From: Trinickia soli
Lineage (GTDB): Bacteria; Pseudomonadota; Gammaproteobacteria; Burkholderiales; Burkholderiaceae
Reading direction: 5' to 3'
Assembly (NCBI RefSeq): GCF_002879855.1
Contig: NZ_PNYB01000005.1
Location: forward strand, 124,001 to 188,000
DNA length: 64,000 nt
In this document: piece by piece, positions 26,031 through 35,664 of the stretch
Position numbering within the stretch: position 1 is the stretch's first letter
Layout of the letters: every line of letters begins with the position of its first letter
Position numbers and translations under genes: made by a program
The notes under the pieces: generated by a model
The model's input: only the letters and a program-made list of their open reading frames with translations
What the model was told of the DNA's origin: nothing
Databases searched by the model: none

Positions 26031-26688
26031 CGACGACGAGCGCGCAGCCGTCTATCGCGCGATTTACGAACGCAGGGACGTCCGGCATTTCGTACGAGCC
26101 CCGGTCGATCCGTCCGTCCTATCGCGGCTGATCGACGCGGCCCATCATGCGCCCAGCGTGGGCTTCATGCAGCCGTGGCGCATCGCGCGCATCAGCGACA
26201 TGGCGCTGCGCACGGCGTTGCACGACGCTGTCGAACGCGAGCGTATCCGCACGGCCGAAGCGCTCGGCGAACGGCATGACGAGTTCATGCGCCTGAAAGT
26301 GGAAGGCATGCTCGAATGCGGCGAATTGCTCGTGATGTCGCTGATGGACGACCGCGAGAAATATGTCTTCGGCCGGCGCACGATGCCGGAGATGGATCTC
26401 GCATCGGTGGCCTGCGCGATTCAAAACATGTGGCTCGCGGCGCGCGCCGAGGGACTGGGCATGGGATGGGTATCGCTATTCGACGTGGACGAGGTACGCG
26501 CGCTCATGCGCATGCCCGCCGGAGCGAAACCCGTCGCGATTTTATGTCTCGGTCATGTCGAAATGTTTTATCCGCGGCCGATGCTCGAAATCGAGAAGTG
26601 GGCCGAGCGGAGATCGATCGACGAATGCGTTTTCGAAAATTATTGGCCGGCGCAACGCTTGGCCACAGAGACGCCGCAGGACGAATGA
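26014..26688 (+). CDS. bluB: 5,6-dimethylbenzimidazole synthase
   Basis: Oxygen-dependent enzyme that cannibalises FMN to make the lower ligand of vitamin B12; 224 residues with a nitroreductase fold. The N-terminal YERRDVRHFVRAPVDPSVLSRLIDAAHHAPSVGFMQPWR is a clear BluB signature, and GMGWVSLFD is in the C-half. Its ATG lies inside the end of cobB (17-bp overlap), so the two are co-translated. It ends 10 bp from the convergent H-NS-like gene. Confidence 0.93.
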   Translation: MAIPFDDDERAAVYRAIYERRDVRHFVRAPVDPSVLSRLIDAAHHAPSVGFMQPWRIARISDMALRTALHDAVERERIRTAEALGERHDEFMRLKVEGMLECGELLVMSLMDDREKYVFGRRTMPEMDLASVACAIQNMWLAARAEGLGMGWVSLFDVDEVRALMRMPAGAKPVAILCLGHVEMFYPRPMLEIEKWAERRSIDECVFENYWPAQRLATETPQDE

Positions 26689-26698
26689 CCGTATAGCC

Positions 26699-26944
26699 CT
26701 AACCTTCGCAGCGGAAAAAATCCATTTGCTGGCCCGCCGCCACAGCGCGGCGCAGCCAATCCGGTGGATCTCCGTAGCCATCCCATGTGTTGCCCATCGC
26801 GTCGCGATAGAGAATAGGCCGTTCCGCCTGCTTATCGGCGGAAATCGATTCGGCAACGGCTTCCACAGTAATGCCGAATTCGTCCATGCGGCGTCGCAGC
26901 CAGCGAATCAACCGTTCGCGAGCTTCGCCTTCAAGCTGTTCCAT
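26699..26944 (-). CDS. Small H-NS-like DNA-binding protein
   Basis: Protein of 81 residues. The C-terminal part (YRDAMGNTWDGYGDPPDWLRRAVAAGQ) resembles the H-NS DNA-binding domain, in which the loop between TW and the following Trp inserts into AT-rich minor grooves. The N-terminus is a short helical segment, too short for the usual H-NS oligomerisation domain. It could work as an H-NS antagonist or a stand-alone nucleoid protein. The ribosome site is weak (GGAA). Confidence 0.7.
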   Translation of the reverse strand: MEQLEGEARERLIRWLRRRMDEFGITVEAVAESISADKQAERPILYRDAMGNTWDGYGDPPDWLRRAVAAGQQMDFFRCEG

Positions 26945-27416
26945 CGATGATTCCGGTTATGGTTGATGCGGGGGCGCAGATGCCCCAATGACCCGAGCCG
27001 AATCATACTCGACTCGCAGCCGACAGGTTGCAGCCGCGCGACGGCTGCCTGCCCGGGGCGGCGCTCGATTGTCTTCACGCGGTGTCGACTCGAATTATCG
27101 ATACAAAATCGCGAAAAAGCAAAACCGGCAAAAAGCCCGTGTCGCATTTCAGATGCACGGAACGTTCCTGGCGCCGCCAAGCGCGCACGCAAGCCGCTGC
27201 GCGGGCGAACGCCTGTCAGATTCCTCACACTTTACACGGCGGCACGCGCCTCGCGGAGCTTCGTAGGGAGGCCCTCCGGGGCATGCTTCCTGCGCGGCCG
27301 GGTCGCGTTGGCGCGATACGGTGCCATTTGATCCGCGTATTGTGCGTCCCTTCCTGCACGATTAAAGTGCAATCACCGACATACCATTATTTCTCTCATA
27401 ATTGATTTCGCCGTAT

Positions 27417-27448
27417 CGGGTATTGCGAGACCCGGGTATTGTGAGAGC
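27417..27448. repeat. Tandem 16-bp repeat, two copies
   Basis: CGGGTATTGCGAGACC (27417-27432) is followed directly by CGGGTATTGTGAGAGC (27433-27448); 14 of 16 positions agree. It sits in a gene-poor gap near the dispersed motif copies. Function unknown. Confidence 0.55.
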
Positions 27449-27507
27449 GCTCGAAATAAACCGGCGCGTTCGCGAGCGATCGATGCTAAGGACATGCGAG
27501 CGCAGCA

Positions 27508-27752
27508 CTCCCGAATTCCCTCACCTTTTTGGCGCCTGCCGCTCGTCGCCTACCGTTAGAGCGCATCAGCCGGCGCCGCCTTCAAACTCCAATGACGGCT
27601 CAGTGCAGCGATAGGCGCAGCCGTAAATGCTTGATAAGCCTATGAATCTGCGCTTCAGGGAATCGCCGCACTGTTTTCCCAAGGTGAGGATCTACGGGAA
27701 GCAAACGCTCGACGTATCCGATCGAGCCGAGGCTCCCGAATCTCCTCACCCA
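27508..27752. repeat. Dispersed motif cluster B: three copies
   Basis: Copies of the 20-bp motif at 27508-27527 (plus, CTCCCGAATTCCCTCACCTT), 27681-27700 (minus, TTCCCGTAGATCCTCACCTT) and 27733-27752 (plus, CTCCCGAATCTCCTCACCCA). In all of them six bases separate the CCCG block from CTCACC. They lie in the gap between the H-NS-like gene and the hybrid kinase. Confidence 0.78.
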
Positions 27753-27849
27753 TGCGTCCGGTAGCAATCGTCGATTGGCCCCGCTCAATGCAGCCGATTC
27801 ATCGCGTGGCCGTCTCGGTACTGCATTTGACGGCGACGCTACGCGCGTT

Positions 27850-30800
27850 TCAAATCGACGGCGTGCGCCTCGCCTCTTTCGACGCCGCGTCTCCCACCGT
27901 CCGCTCTTCGGATGCCGCACGCGGCGCCCCCGCGGCGATGCGCGCGAGCATCGCCGCGTTCAACGCATCCTCGATTCGCTCTTTGTTGTACGGCTTGCGC
28001 AACAGCATCGCACCGGCGAGCGCCTGGTGATCGCTGTCGTCGGGCAGTGCGTCGTACCCCGTCGCGAAGATCACGCGCAAACCCGGCTGCAGCGCCAGTG
28101 CCCGCATCGCCAGTTCGTCGCCCGATAAATCGGGCAGCGCAATGTCCGTGACGATGACATCGAACGCTTGCTCGCTGAGCAGCCGCAACGCATCGCTCGC
28201 ATCGCCGGCTTCCGTTACGATGTGCCCCAGATAGCTGAGCATATCGGCCGTCGTGAAGCGCACCATTGCATCGTCATCGACAAGCAACACGCGCGCGCTG
28301 AGCCGCGACGGGTCCGGTAGCGCATCGATCGTGTCGAGCGCCGAAGGCGGCGGCAGGCTCGGCAGTTCGGTCCGCGTCGGCACGCCGCGCGGCTGGTTGC
28401 GCAATACGCTGCGGATCTTGCGCGCCATCGCTTCGCGGCTGTACGGTTTGCTGAGCAAATCGACCCCTTCGTCGAGCCGGCCACCATGCACGATCGCGTT
28501 GTCGGTGTAGCCTGACGTGAACAGCACAGCAATGTTGGGCAGACGTTCGCGCGCTTTGCGGGCGAGTTCGGGGCTGCCGAGCGGGCCCGGCATGACGACG
28601 TCGGTGAACAGCAGATCGATCGGCACGCCGCTTTCGACGATCGCCAATGCGCTTTGCGCCTCCTTGGCGCGCAATACGCGATAGCCGAGCTCCGAAAGCA
28701 GATCGACCACCGTCCCGCGCACATCCTCATCGTCCTCGACGACCAGCACGGTTTCGGTGCCGCCCATGACCGGGCCCATCTCGACGTCGGTTTCGACATC
28801 TTCGGGTTGGCGCGCGCGCGGCAAATAGATGCGCACCGTCGTCCCGTGTCCGACCTCGCTGTAAATCTTGACATGTCCTCCCGACTGCTTCACGAAACCG
28901 TACACCATGCTCAAGCCAAGCCCCGTGCCCTGGCCTTCCGGCTTGGTCGTGTAGAACGGCTCGAAGACCCGTTCCAGCAATTCCGCGGGGATACCGCACC
29001 CCGTATCGGTCACGGCGACCATCACGTATTGGCCCGCGGCCACGTCGCCATGACGCGCCACGTAGGTGTCGTCGAGAAATGCGTTGCCGGCTTCGATCGT
29101 CAGCCTGCCTTGTCCTTGCATTGCATCGCGCGCGTTGATCGCAAGGTTCAGCAGCGCGTTTTCGACCTGCACCGTATCGACGTGGGTATTCCACAGGCCG
29201 CCGGCAATGATTGTCTCGATTTCGACCCCTTCGCCGAGCGAGCGACGCAGCATGTCGTCGATGCCGCGCACGAGGCGCCCGAGGTTGACGGTTTTCGGCG
29301 AAAGCGGCTGCCGGCGCCCGAACGCAAGCAACTGCGAGGCCAGCCGGGAACCGCGCGAAGTCGCAGCGATTGCCGTTTGCAGGCGCTGCTCGGCACGCAC
29401 GTTACCCGCTACATCGCGGCCAAGCAATTGAAGGTTGCCCGCAATCACCTGCAGCACGTTGTTGAAATCGTGCGCGACGCCACCGGTCAGTTTGCCGATC
29501 GCCTCCATCTTCTGCGCTTGACGTAACTGCGCTTCGGTATGCGCTCGCTCCGCTACGGCGGCCGCCACGCGCCGTTCGAGCACCACGTTCGCTTCCTGCA
29601 GAATCCGTTCGGACTCCTTACGTTGTGTGATGTCGATGATGGAGCCGATGTAACCGAGGAACGCACCGTCGTCGCTGAATCGCGGAGCGGCAGCCGCGAG
29701 CGCCCAACGATAAACGCCGTCCGAACGCCGTACGCGGCACTCGGCACGGAACGGCTCGCCGTTCATGCTCGCCGACCGCAGCGCTGCCTGGTACTGCTGA
29801 CGATCGTCGGGATGCAATGCGTCCCATGCGCCGTCGCCCACCGCGTCGTCCAGCGATTGCCCCGTGAATTCGCACCACAAGCGATTCAGATAGGTCAGCG
29901 AGCCGGTGGGGTCGCTGACCCACATCATCACGGGCGCATGGTTGGCCATGTTGCGAAAGCGCGCCTCGCTTTCCAACAGCTCGCGCGTCGCGTCCCGGCG
30001 CAGGCGAGCCATTTCGAGGTTGGCATTGATACGCGCCATCAGTTCGCGCGCGGAAAACGGCTTCGTCAAATAATCGTCGGCGCCCGATTCGAGCCCTTCG
30101 ACACGCGCCTCTTCGCCCGCGCGCGCCGACAACATCACGACGGGCAAGTGCCGCAACTGCGCATCGCTGCGTATCTCGCGCAAGAGGCCGAAGCCGTCGA
30201 GCCCGGGCATCATGACGTCGGTCAGCAATATATCGGGCTTTTGCGTGCGGATTGCTTCGAGCGCCGCGAGACCATCCGCCACCGTCTGCACAGTCCAGCG
30301 GTGCCTCAACAGACGGCCGATGTAATCGCGCATATCCGGGTTGTCGTCAGCCACGAGCACTCGCGCACCGATCGTGCCGCGGCCGAACGACCAGGCCGGC
30401 ATGTCGTCGGACAGCTCGGCCGGCGTATCGCTCTCTTCGTCGTCGGCGCCGTCGGCCTCGTCTCGCGGCAGCCAGCGCAATGCCTCTTCGACATAGGCGA
30501 CCGCTCGTCCCGATTTGACATCGGCAACCTCTCGCGAGCCGACGTGCTCGGGCGGCAGATGCGCCGAGCCTAGCGGCAAACGCACCGTAAAGGTCGCACC
30601 GTGTCCGACTCTGCTGTCGACCGAAATCGTGCCGCCGTGCAACTTGACGAGTTCCTGGACCAGCGCGAGGCCGATGCCCGAGCCTTCGAACGAGCGGCTG
30701 CGCTGCCCTTGGACGCGATGAAAGCGCTCGAACAAGCGAGGTAATTCGCGCGGCGGAATGCCGACGCCCGTGTCGCGCACCGTCACTTCGACGGCCGTCC

Positions 30801-32307
30801 TGTCTTCGGACAGGCGCACTGCAACGCCGATTTCTCCCTCGAACGTAAACTTGAACGCGTTCGACAGGAGGTTCAGGACGATCTTCTCCCACATCTCGCG
30901 ATCGACGTAGACGGGCTGCGGCAAGGCAGGACAGTCGATCGTCAGCGCAAGGCGCGCACGTTCGGTTGCCGATTCGAAGTTCGACGCGAGTTCGGCCGTC
31001 AGCTTCGAGAGATCGGTCGGCTCGAAGCTCGCGACGACACGCCCTGCTTCGATCCGCGAAAAATCGAGCAGCGAATTGACGAGCTTGAGCAGCCGCAAGC
31101 CGTTGCGATGCGCCGTGACGAGCCGTTTGCGTTGCGGCGGGGGCAGCGCCGCAGCCGTCGTATCGCCGAGCGCATCTTCGATCGGCCCCAGCATAAGCGT
31201 CAGCGGCGTGCGAAATTCATGGCTGACATTGGAAAAAAATGCCGTCTTTACAAGGTCGATCTCGGCCAATGCCTCGGCGCGCCGCCGCTCTTCCTCATAA
31301 GCGAGGGCATGTGCAATGGCGGCACCGATCTGCCCGGCGAGGAGCCCCAGGAAGCTGCGATAGTTGTCGTCGAACAGGCGAAAGGGATTCAACCCGACCA
31401 CGAGCGCCCCCGTGCGGCCCGCATCGCCCGACGTGGAAATCGGCAGCACCACAGCCTGAGCAGGCGCCTCGTGCCATGGCCCCTTCGGCAGCGGCCCACT
31501 GACGCGAGCAGCCAAGCCCGACACGATCACGGGCTTGTGCGTGGAGAGCACTTCGCGCAAGGGCCAGAGCGACGACTCGTCCAACGAAATGCCAGCCGGC
31601 GCGAGTTCGTGCCCGGCTTCGATACCCGACGAACCGGCGAGCTTCATCTGCGCCTTATCCGGCTCAGCCAGATAAAGCAGCGCAAACGGCAAATCGCGAG
31701 CGTCGGTTCGCAGCGCGCGCATACTGCACTCGCTGACCTCCTGCCACGTGCGCGCGTTGGTCGCGCCCGCGGCCAACTCGCGCAGCAACGCGAGTTGCCG
31801 CTCGCTCATCACGCGCTGGGTGTCGTCGGTATTTGCGCAGATGATTCCGCCGACGCTGCCGTCGTCGTTGGGAATAGGACTGTACGAGAAGGTGTAATAC
31901 GTTTCTTCGGGGTAGCCGTTGCGTTCCATGATCAGCGGCTGCGCTTCGACATAGGTCGACTCGCGGCCACTCATGGCGAGCTCGAGCATCTCGCCAATGT
32001 CGTCCCACAGCTCGTGCCAGACCTCCGAGGTCGGGCGCCCCAGCGCCCACGGATGCTTGCCGCCGATGATCGAACGGTACGCATCGTTGTAAAAATAAAC
32101 CAGTGAAGGGCCCCAGCCTATCCACATCGGCTGCCGCGAATTGAGCATGATGCGCAGCGCCAGCTTGAGGTTCCGGGGCCACGCTTCCGGGTCGCCGAGC
32201 GACGTCGAACGCCAATCGGAGGCGCGAATCAGCTGGCCCAACTCCCCGCCGCCGGACAAGAAATGATTCTGATCTCGGTTCGGCAACATACTGGACGCGT
32301 CGCTCAT
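27850..32307 (-). CDS. Multi-domain hybrid sensor histidine kinase/response regulator
   Basis: Phosphorelay protein of 1485 residues with no clear membrane segment, so probably cytosolic. Order: PAS (about 45-165), GAF-like (175-335), kinase 1 with phospho-acceptor His363 in SHEFRTPLT and ATPase boxes (NAFKFTF, DTGVGIP, GSGIGLAL), receiver 1 with Asp697 in LLTDVMMPG, PAS with PAC (780-900), kinase 2 of the AHDFNN type with His946 and its ATPase (about 1050-1180), then receivers 2 (FTDVVMPG) and 3 (VTDIALPD). Two complete kinases with three receivers is elaborate. No separate response regulator is adjacent, so the output partner is elsewhere. The start ATG at 32307 has only a weak ribosome site. 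Confidence 0.9.
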   Translation of the reverse strand: MSDASSMLPNRDQNHFLSGGGELGQLIRASDWRSTSLGDPEAWPRNLKLALRIMLNSRQPMWIGWGPSLVYFYNDAYRSIIGGKHPWALGRPTSEVWHELWDDIGEMLELAMSGRESTYVEAQPLIMERNGYPEETYYTFSYSPIPNDDGSVGGIICANTDDTQRVMSERQLALLRELAAGATNARTWQEVSECSMRALRTDARDLPFALLYLAEPDKAQMKLAGSSGIEAGHELAPAGISLDESSLWPLREVLSTHKPVIVSGLAARVSGPLPKGPWHEAPAQAVVLPISTSGDAGRTGALVVGLNPFRLFDDNYRSFLGLLAGQIGAAIAHALAYEEERRRAEALAEIDLVKTAFFSNVSHEFRTPLTLMLGPIEDALGDTTAAALPPPQRKRLVTAHRNGLRLLKLVNSLLDFSRIEAGRVVASFEPTDLSKLTAELASNFESATERARLALTIDCPALPQPVYVDREMWEKIVLNLLSNAFKFTFEGEIGVAVRLSEDRTAVEVTVRDTGVGIPPRELPRLFERFHRVQGQRSRSFEGSGIGLALVQELVKLHGGTISVDSRVGHGATFTVRLPLGSAHLPPEHVGSREVADVKSGRAVAYVEEALRWLPRDEADGADDEESDTPAELSDDMPAWSFGRGTIGARVLVADDNPDMRDYIGRLLRHRWTVQTVADGLAALEAIRTQKPDILLTDVMMPGLDGFGLLREIRSDAQLRHLPVVMLSARAGEEARVEGLESGADDYLTKPFSARELMARINANLEMARLRRDATRELLESEARFRNMANHAPVMMWVSDPTGSLTYLNRLWCEFTGQSLDDAVGDGAWDALHPDDRQQYQAALRSASMNGEPFRAECRVRRSDGVYRWALAAAAPRFSDDGAFLGYIGSIIDITQRKESERILQEANVVLERRVAAAVAERAHTEAQLRQAQKMEAIGKLTGGVAHDFNNVLQVIAGNLQLLGRDVAGNVRAEQRLQTAIAATSRGSRLASQLLAFGRRQPLSPKTVNLGRLVRGIDDMLRRSLGEGVEIETIIAGGLWNTHVDTVQVENALLNLAINARDAMQGQGRLTIEAGNAFLDDTYVARHGDVAAGQYVMVAVTDTGCGIPAELLERVFEPFYTTKPEGQGTGLGLSMVYGFVKQSGGHVKIYSEVGHGTTVRIYLPRARQPEDVETDVEMGPVMGGTETVLVVEDDEDVRGTVVDLLSELGYRVLRAKEAQSALAIVESGVPIDLLFTDVVMPGPLGSPELARKARERLPNIAVLFTSGYTDNAIVHGGRLDEGVDLLSKPYSREAMARKIRSVLRNQPRGVPTRTELPSLPPPSALDTIDALPDPSRLSARVLLVDDDAMVRFTTADMLSYLGHIVTEAGDASDALRLLSEQAFDVIVTDIALPDLSGDELAMRALALQPGLRVIFATGYDALPDDSDHQALAGAMLLRKPYNKERIEDALNAAMLARIAAGAPRAASEERTVGDAASKEARRTPSI

Positions 32308-32792
32308 TGAGGATCCCCATTTCCGAATTCACAGCAAAGGTACGCTCGTGGCGCGCAAAAACTGATACGCCTGTTGCGGCACCGAGAATAGCGTCGCAAT
32401 GGATGTGAACGAGCCACGCCGCGACGCTCCCGTGCGCGGCAATAATTGCAGCGCGCGAGAAACGTCGGGAAATCAGACCGACCGCGTTCGAGCTGGCAGC
32501 CGAAGCGCGTTGGCGTATTCATGCGACTCACTACCTCTCAGGGTCGCCGACCAGCGGCGATGCGAACGTCCAACCGCAACGTACAGCACGCCGCGTGCCC
32601 GATTCGGTCGAACGCGTTTCCTCGGACGCGAACCCAGGGTGCCGCTCGCTGTTGGTTAGGTGTCCTAAGGAGCGACGGCGCATCGTTGCGCCGTCCATCC
32701 ATGGATTCTTAAGCCTTGGGAATGACCGACGATTTCGACCGCGCCCCGCTTATAAGCATGCGGAGCGCGGCCGGTTCGCCGCTTGGCCGCGC
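32308..32792. other. Gap upstream of the hybrid kinase gene
   Basis: About 485 bp between the kinase start and the flavodoxin gene end. It must contain the kinase promoter. A near-perfect hairpin at 32739-32770 lies at the flavodoxin end. No coding frame is convincing. Confidence 0.4.
32739..32770 (-). terminator. Hairpin downstream of flavodoxin-like gene
   Basis: CCGCGCCCCGC (32739-32749) pairs with GCGGAGCGCGG (32760-32770) with one mismatch and a 10-base AT-rich loop. It starts 22 bp after the stop of the minus-strand flavodoxin-like gene. No T run follows, so confidence is moderate. Confidence 0.45.
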
Positions 32793-33365
32793 TTAGCGAA
32801 GCCGCGTCGCGAATTCGGCGATGCGTTTGCCGAGCAAGCGGGCCGTTTCGAGGTCGCCCGAATGCGGCGCTTCGTCGGGCGAGGCGTCGGCCGGCGAGAT
32901 CGCCAACGCGCCTGCAAAACCGGCCGTCCAGTTGACATCTGCGGGGCTGTTTTCCTTCTTGTTCGCCGGCATCAGGCCCGTACCGATCCACACTTGGCCG
33001 TGCTGCTGCGACAGCGTCCAGAAGTACTCGATCGTCGAAAATTTGTCGCCGTTCGTCGACGCAGAAGTCGTGAAGCCCGCCGCAAGCTTGTTCTTCCATC
33101 CCTGGGTGAACCACATCTTCGACGACGCATCGGCGAACTTCTTGAACTGCCATGCCGGGCCGCCCATGTAAGTCGGGCTGCCGTAGATGATCGCGTCGGC
33201 TTTGGCGAGTTCGTCCCACGTGCCTTCGGGCAGATCGCCATTGGCGTCGATACGGTAGAGCGTCGCCTTTGCGCCTGCTTCGGACGCTGCGCCGGCCTGC
33301 ACGGACTCGGCAAGCTTGACGGTATGGCCGTAGCCGCTGAAATAGACGATTGCAACGGTTGTCAT
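32793..33365 (-). CDS. Flavodoxin/NAD(P)H:quinone oxidoreductase-like protein (WrbA-related)
   Basis: FMN-binding protein of 190 residues. The phosphate loop is IVYFSGYGHTVKLAESV and the isoalloxazine loop is YGSPTYMGGPAWQFKKFAD. The later blocks KLAAGFTTSASTNGDK and ADVNWTAGF agree with the flavodoxin-family NADPH-dependent reductases near WrbA. Such enzymes carry out two-electron quinone reduction as protection against redox cycling. GAGG stands 10 bp before the ATG. It is a single gene. Confidence 0.85.
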   Translation of the reverse strand: MTTVAIVYFSGYGHTVKLAESVQAGAASEAGAKATLYRIDANGDLPEGTWDELAKADAIIYGSPTYMGGPAWQFKKFADASSKMWFTQGWKNKLAAGFTTSASTNGDKFSTIEYFWTLSQQHGQVWIGTGLMPANKKENSPADVNWTAGFAGALAISPADASPDEAPHSGDLETARLLGKRIAEFATRLR

Positions 33366-33635
33366 AGGCAAAGACCTCAATCGATGAAATAACGTAAAGG
33401 GGGAATGAGCGTTGGCTGAATGCGTGCGGCCACGGGCAATGCCCGTACGCCGCAGTCCGATGCAATCGAGGCGGCCGCTACCGCGCTTGCGCCGGGTCTC
33501 GCGAACGGACGGCGCAGTTTATCGCCCAAATGCAAAATATGTCGTCGAACGTCGCAGGCGCGATCGGCTGCCATACCCGCGCATAGGGCGCTGCTCGAAA
33601 GCCGGCTGAAAGCGGTTCAATGCGACGCCGTGCAG
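33366..33635. other. Gene-poor gap before motif cluster C
   Basis: Part of a 510-bp gap (33366-33874) between the flavodoxin-like and DUF2063 genes. The left part should contain the flavodoxin gene promoter; the right part is taken up by three dispersed motif copies. No coding frame is seen. Confidence 0.35.
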
Positions 33636-33830
33636 CTCCCGATAAAGCTCACCTTACGTTGTATCGCACACGCCGCCGTAAGACGGCTCGGTTGACGATC
33701 GGGCACGATCCCGAAAACGCTCACCTTTAGGGGGTCGCAGCGCGCGAGCGAGCCCGCTAGCGAACGGCGTTTCAGCGTATTCGCCGCAGTCGCGGTCGGC
33801 CCGTAAGGCCCTCCCGAATTCGCTCACCTT
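33636..33830 (+). repeat. Dispersed motif cluster C: three copies
   Basis: Copies in the same orientation at 33636-33655 (CTCCCGATAAAGCTCACCTT), 33708-33727 (ATCCCGAAAACGCTCACCTT) and 33811-33830 (CTCCCGAATTCGCTCACCTT), with start-to-start distances of 72 and 103 bp. The sequence between copies is not itself repeated. The cluster lies just beyond the 3' end of the DUF692 operon. Confidence 0.8.
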
Positions 33831-33874
33831 TGCCGTCGTGCCGGCATGGCCGGCAAGCGCTCGATAGCCCCGGG

Positions 33875-34714
33875 CTACCCGGCCATGACGAACCCGGCAT
33901 CGAAAGCAAAGGGCAACCATGCGAGCAATTGCGCGCCGATCCGGCCTTGGCTAGCCTGCAACGCATTCGATACTTCCGCGATGACGTCCCGCACGCTGCG
34001 TGGCTCCACTTCAAGCAGGGCAAGGAACGAGAACGACCATGGTTCGAGTTTATGCATGCGAACCCGATAACCGTTGCGCGCAACGGCGACCGGCGTTTCA
34101 CCGGGGCGGGGCATCTCGTGCGGACGCTGTGCGGCCACCGCAGCCACGAGATCTGAAAAATCGAAATCGAGCAGCAGCAGCTTCAGCGATGTGGGTCTTT
34201 TCAATCGCGTCGCATGTAGAAAGACGATGTCGAACGGCATCGGCGAATGCGCATCGATACCGGCCTCGACTCCCTCCGCTCGTTCCGATTCGGCGAACGC
34301 GCGCTCCAGCCGCGCAAGGCTCGCCGGCAAGGCATCGAGCGTTCCGCGCCCATCGTTGGGCTGCGGCCTCGTCGCTTCAAGAAAATCCGCAAAGCCGGCG
34401 CCGAGGTCGAACAACGTAAAAGACGAAGGGGGATGGGCGCCCAAATACGCGCCGGCGAAAAGATCGAAGACCTGGTCGCCAACCAGGCTCCGCAGCACCG
34501 GAAATTCCGCACGCAGGCATTCGAGCAGGCGGGCCCGATAGCTCAGCAGATAGATCTCGAGGCGCTGTTTGGCCGCCAGTCGTTCGGACCCGACAATGGC
34601 CGCATCGCAATCGACACCATGTCGCGCCGCGGACGCAATCGCTTCGTCCAGCGTCCAAGCGTCGCCGCCCACGACTTCTTGCATCCAGGTTTGCAACGTA
34701 GCGAGATCGGTCAC
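33875..34714 (-). CDS. DUF2063 (HvfC/BufC-family) partner protein of the DUF692 enzyme
   Basis: Protein of 279 residues. The N-terminal half shows the DUF2063 pattern ([75 protein letters not shown]). The C-half is the variable partner domain. In known systems such as methanobactin (MbnC) and bufferins (BufC), this protein forms a complex with the DUF692 enzyme and helps to recognise the precursor. Its ATG overlaps the stop of the DUF692 gene (ATGA). It is the last gene of the three-gene operon. Confidence 0.9.
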   Translation of the reverse strand: MTDLATLQTWMQEVVGGDAWTLDEAIASAARHGVDCDAAIVGSERLAAKQRLEIYLLSYRARLLECLRAEFPVLRSLVGDQVFDLFAGAYLGAHPPSSFTLFDLGAGFADFLEATRPQPNDGRGTLDALPASLARLERAFAESERAEGVEAGIDAHSPMPFDIVFLHATRLKRPTSLKLLLLDFDFSDLVAAVAAQRPHEMPRPGETPVAVARNGYRVRMHKLEPWSFSFLALLEVEPRSVRDVIAEVSNALQASQGRIGAQLLAWLPFAFDAGFVMAG

Positions 34715-35664
34715 GCGCGGCTCAACTGAAAATCGATGGGCGTCGATAGCGCACCATCGGCCACGGCGCGTACATCGGCGGCCATCGGCATCGATCCGCT
34801 ACGCGCGGTCTTCGCTTTGCCGAGTTCGTCGAGCAGTTCGGGGAACGACGGTATGCGCGCGTCCCATTCGAGCAGCGTCGCGACGCCGCCCGTGCGTTCT
34901 TGCGACAACGCGTAGAGCGGCCATACGGCCGCAGGCACCGGTTGATCATGTGTATCGAGCAAGTGTGTGCCGCAATCGCTCGGACCGGCCAGATGCACCT
35001 GTACGATGTACTCGGCCGGCAGTTCCTCGATGTAGGCGAGCGCGTCGAATCCGTGATTGGTCGCGCTTACATGGACGTTGTTGACGTCGAGCAGCAAGCC
35101 GCAGCCCGTCGCCTCGGCGAGGCGCCCGAGGAATTCCGATTCGGACATCCGCGACGAATGAAACGTCAGGTAGCTGCTTGGGTTTTCGAGGATCAACGGA
35201 CGCCCCAGATAATCCTGCACCGCCCGAACGCGAGCGGCCACATGCGCAAGGCTTTGCTCGGTCAACGGCATCGGCAGGAGATCATGCGTGTTCCGGCCGC
35301 TAACGCCGGTCCAGCACAAGTGATCGGAGATCCAGGCCGGGCGGATACGCTCGGCCAGTTCGCGCAGCTTGCGCAGATAGGTGCGATCGAGCGGCGCGAC
35401 GCTGCCGATCGACAGCGAGACGCCGTGCATGACCACCGGCCGATGCGCCGCAATCCGTTCGAGCACATGCGCCGCATACCCGGCGTGATCGATGAAGTTC
35501 TCGCTGATGATCTCGAACCAATCGACACCCCACTGCTCAGGCGGCGTAGCCATCAGATGCGGGAAGTGCACATGACGAAGACCGACACCGTCGCCGAGGT
35601 TTTGCAAGCCGAGACGGCAAGCCTGCGCATCTGCCGCCTCGCCCATCGCCGCCGTTCGCCTCAT
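34711..35664 (-). CDS. DUF692 multinuclear non-heme iron enzyme (MbnB/BufB family)
   Basis: TIM-barrel oxidative enzyme of 317 residues. Metal-ligand motifs of the family are all visible: [48 protein letters not shown] and LLEWDARIP. Family members bind two or three iron ions and modify cysteines in precursor peptides to oxazolone-thioamide, 5-thiooxazole or related groups. Its start overlaps the stop of the large ferritin-like gene by 4 bp, and its stop overlaps the start of the DUF2063 gene by 4 bp. This strict coupling suggests that the upstream protein is the substrate. Confidence 0.92.
   Translation of the reverse strand: MRRTAAMGEAADAQACRLGLQNLGDGVGLRHVHFPHLMATPPEQWGVDWFEIISENFIDHAGYAAHVLERIAAHRPVVMHGVSLSIGSVAPLDRTYLRKLRELAERIRPAWISDHLCWTGVSGRNTHDLLPMPLTEQSLAHVAARVRAVQDYLGRPLILENPSSYLTFHSSRMSESEFLGRLAEATGCGLLLDVNNVHVSATNHGFDALAYIEELPAEYIVQVHLAGPSDCGTHLLDTHDQPVPAAVWPLYALSQERTGGVATLLEWDARIPSFPELLDELGKAKTARSGSMPMAADVRAVADGALSTPIDFQLSRA

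Larger units (their letters stand above)
26945..27849. other. Gene-poor gap, possible graveyard of mobile DNA
   Basis: About 900 bp without a convincing gene. Codon-like GC skew is lost and AT-rich patches occur (27090-27130, 27360-27410). It contains three copies of the dispersed TCCYG-N6-CTCACC motif and a 16-bp tandem repeat at 27417-27448. No transposase remnant is recognised in the six frames. Confidence 0.45.

Noticed and set aside
27600-27920. Minus-strand frame of 106 codons as a possible transposase piece
   Set aside because: I looked for IS21 or other transposase motifs because of the repeats nearby, but the sequence shows no DDE residues or known segment.
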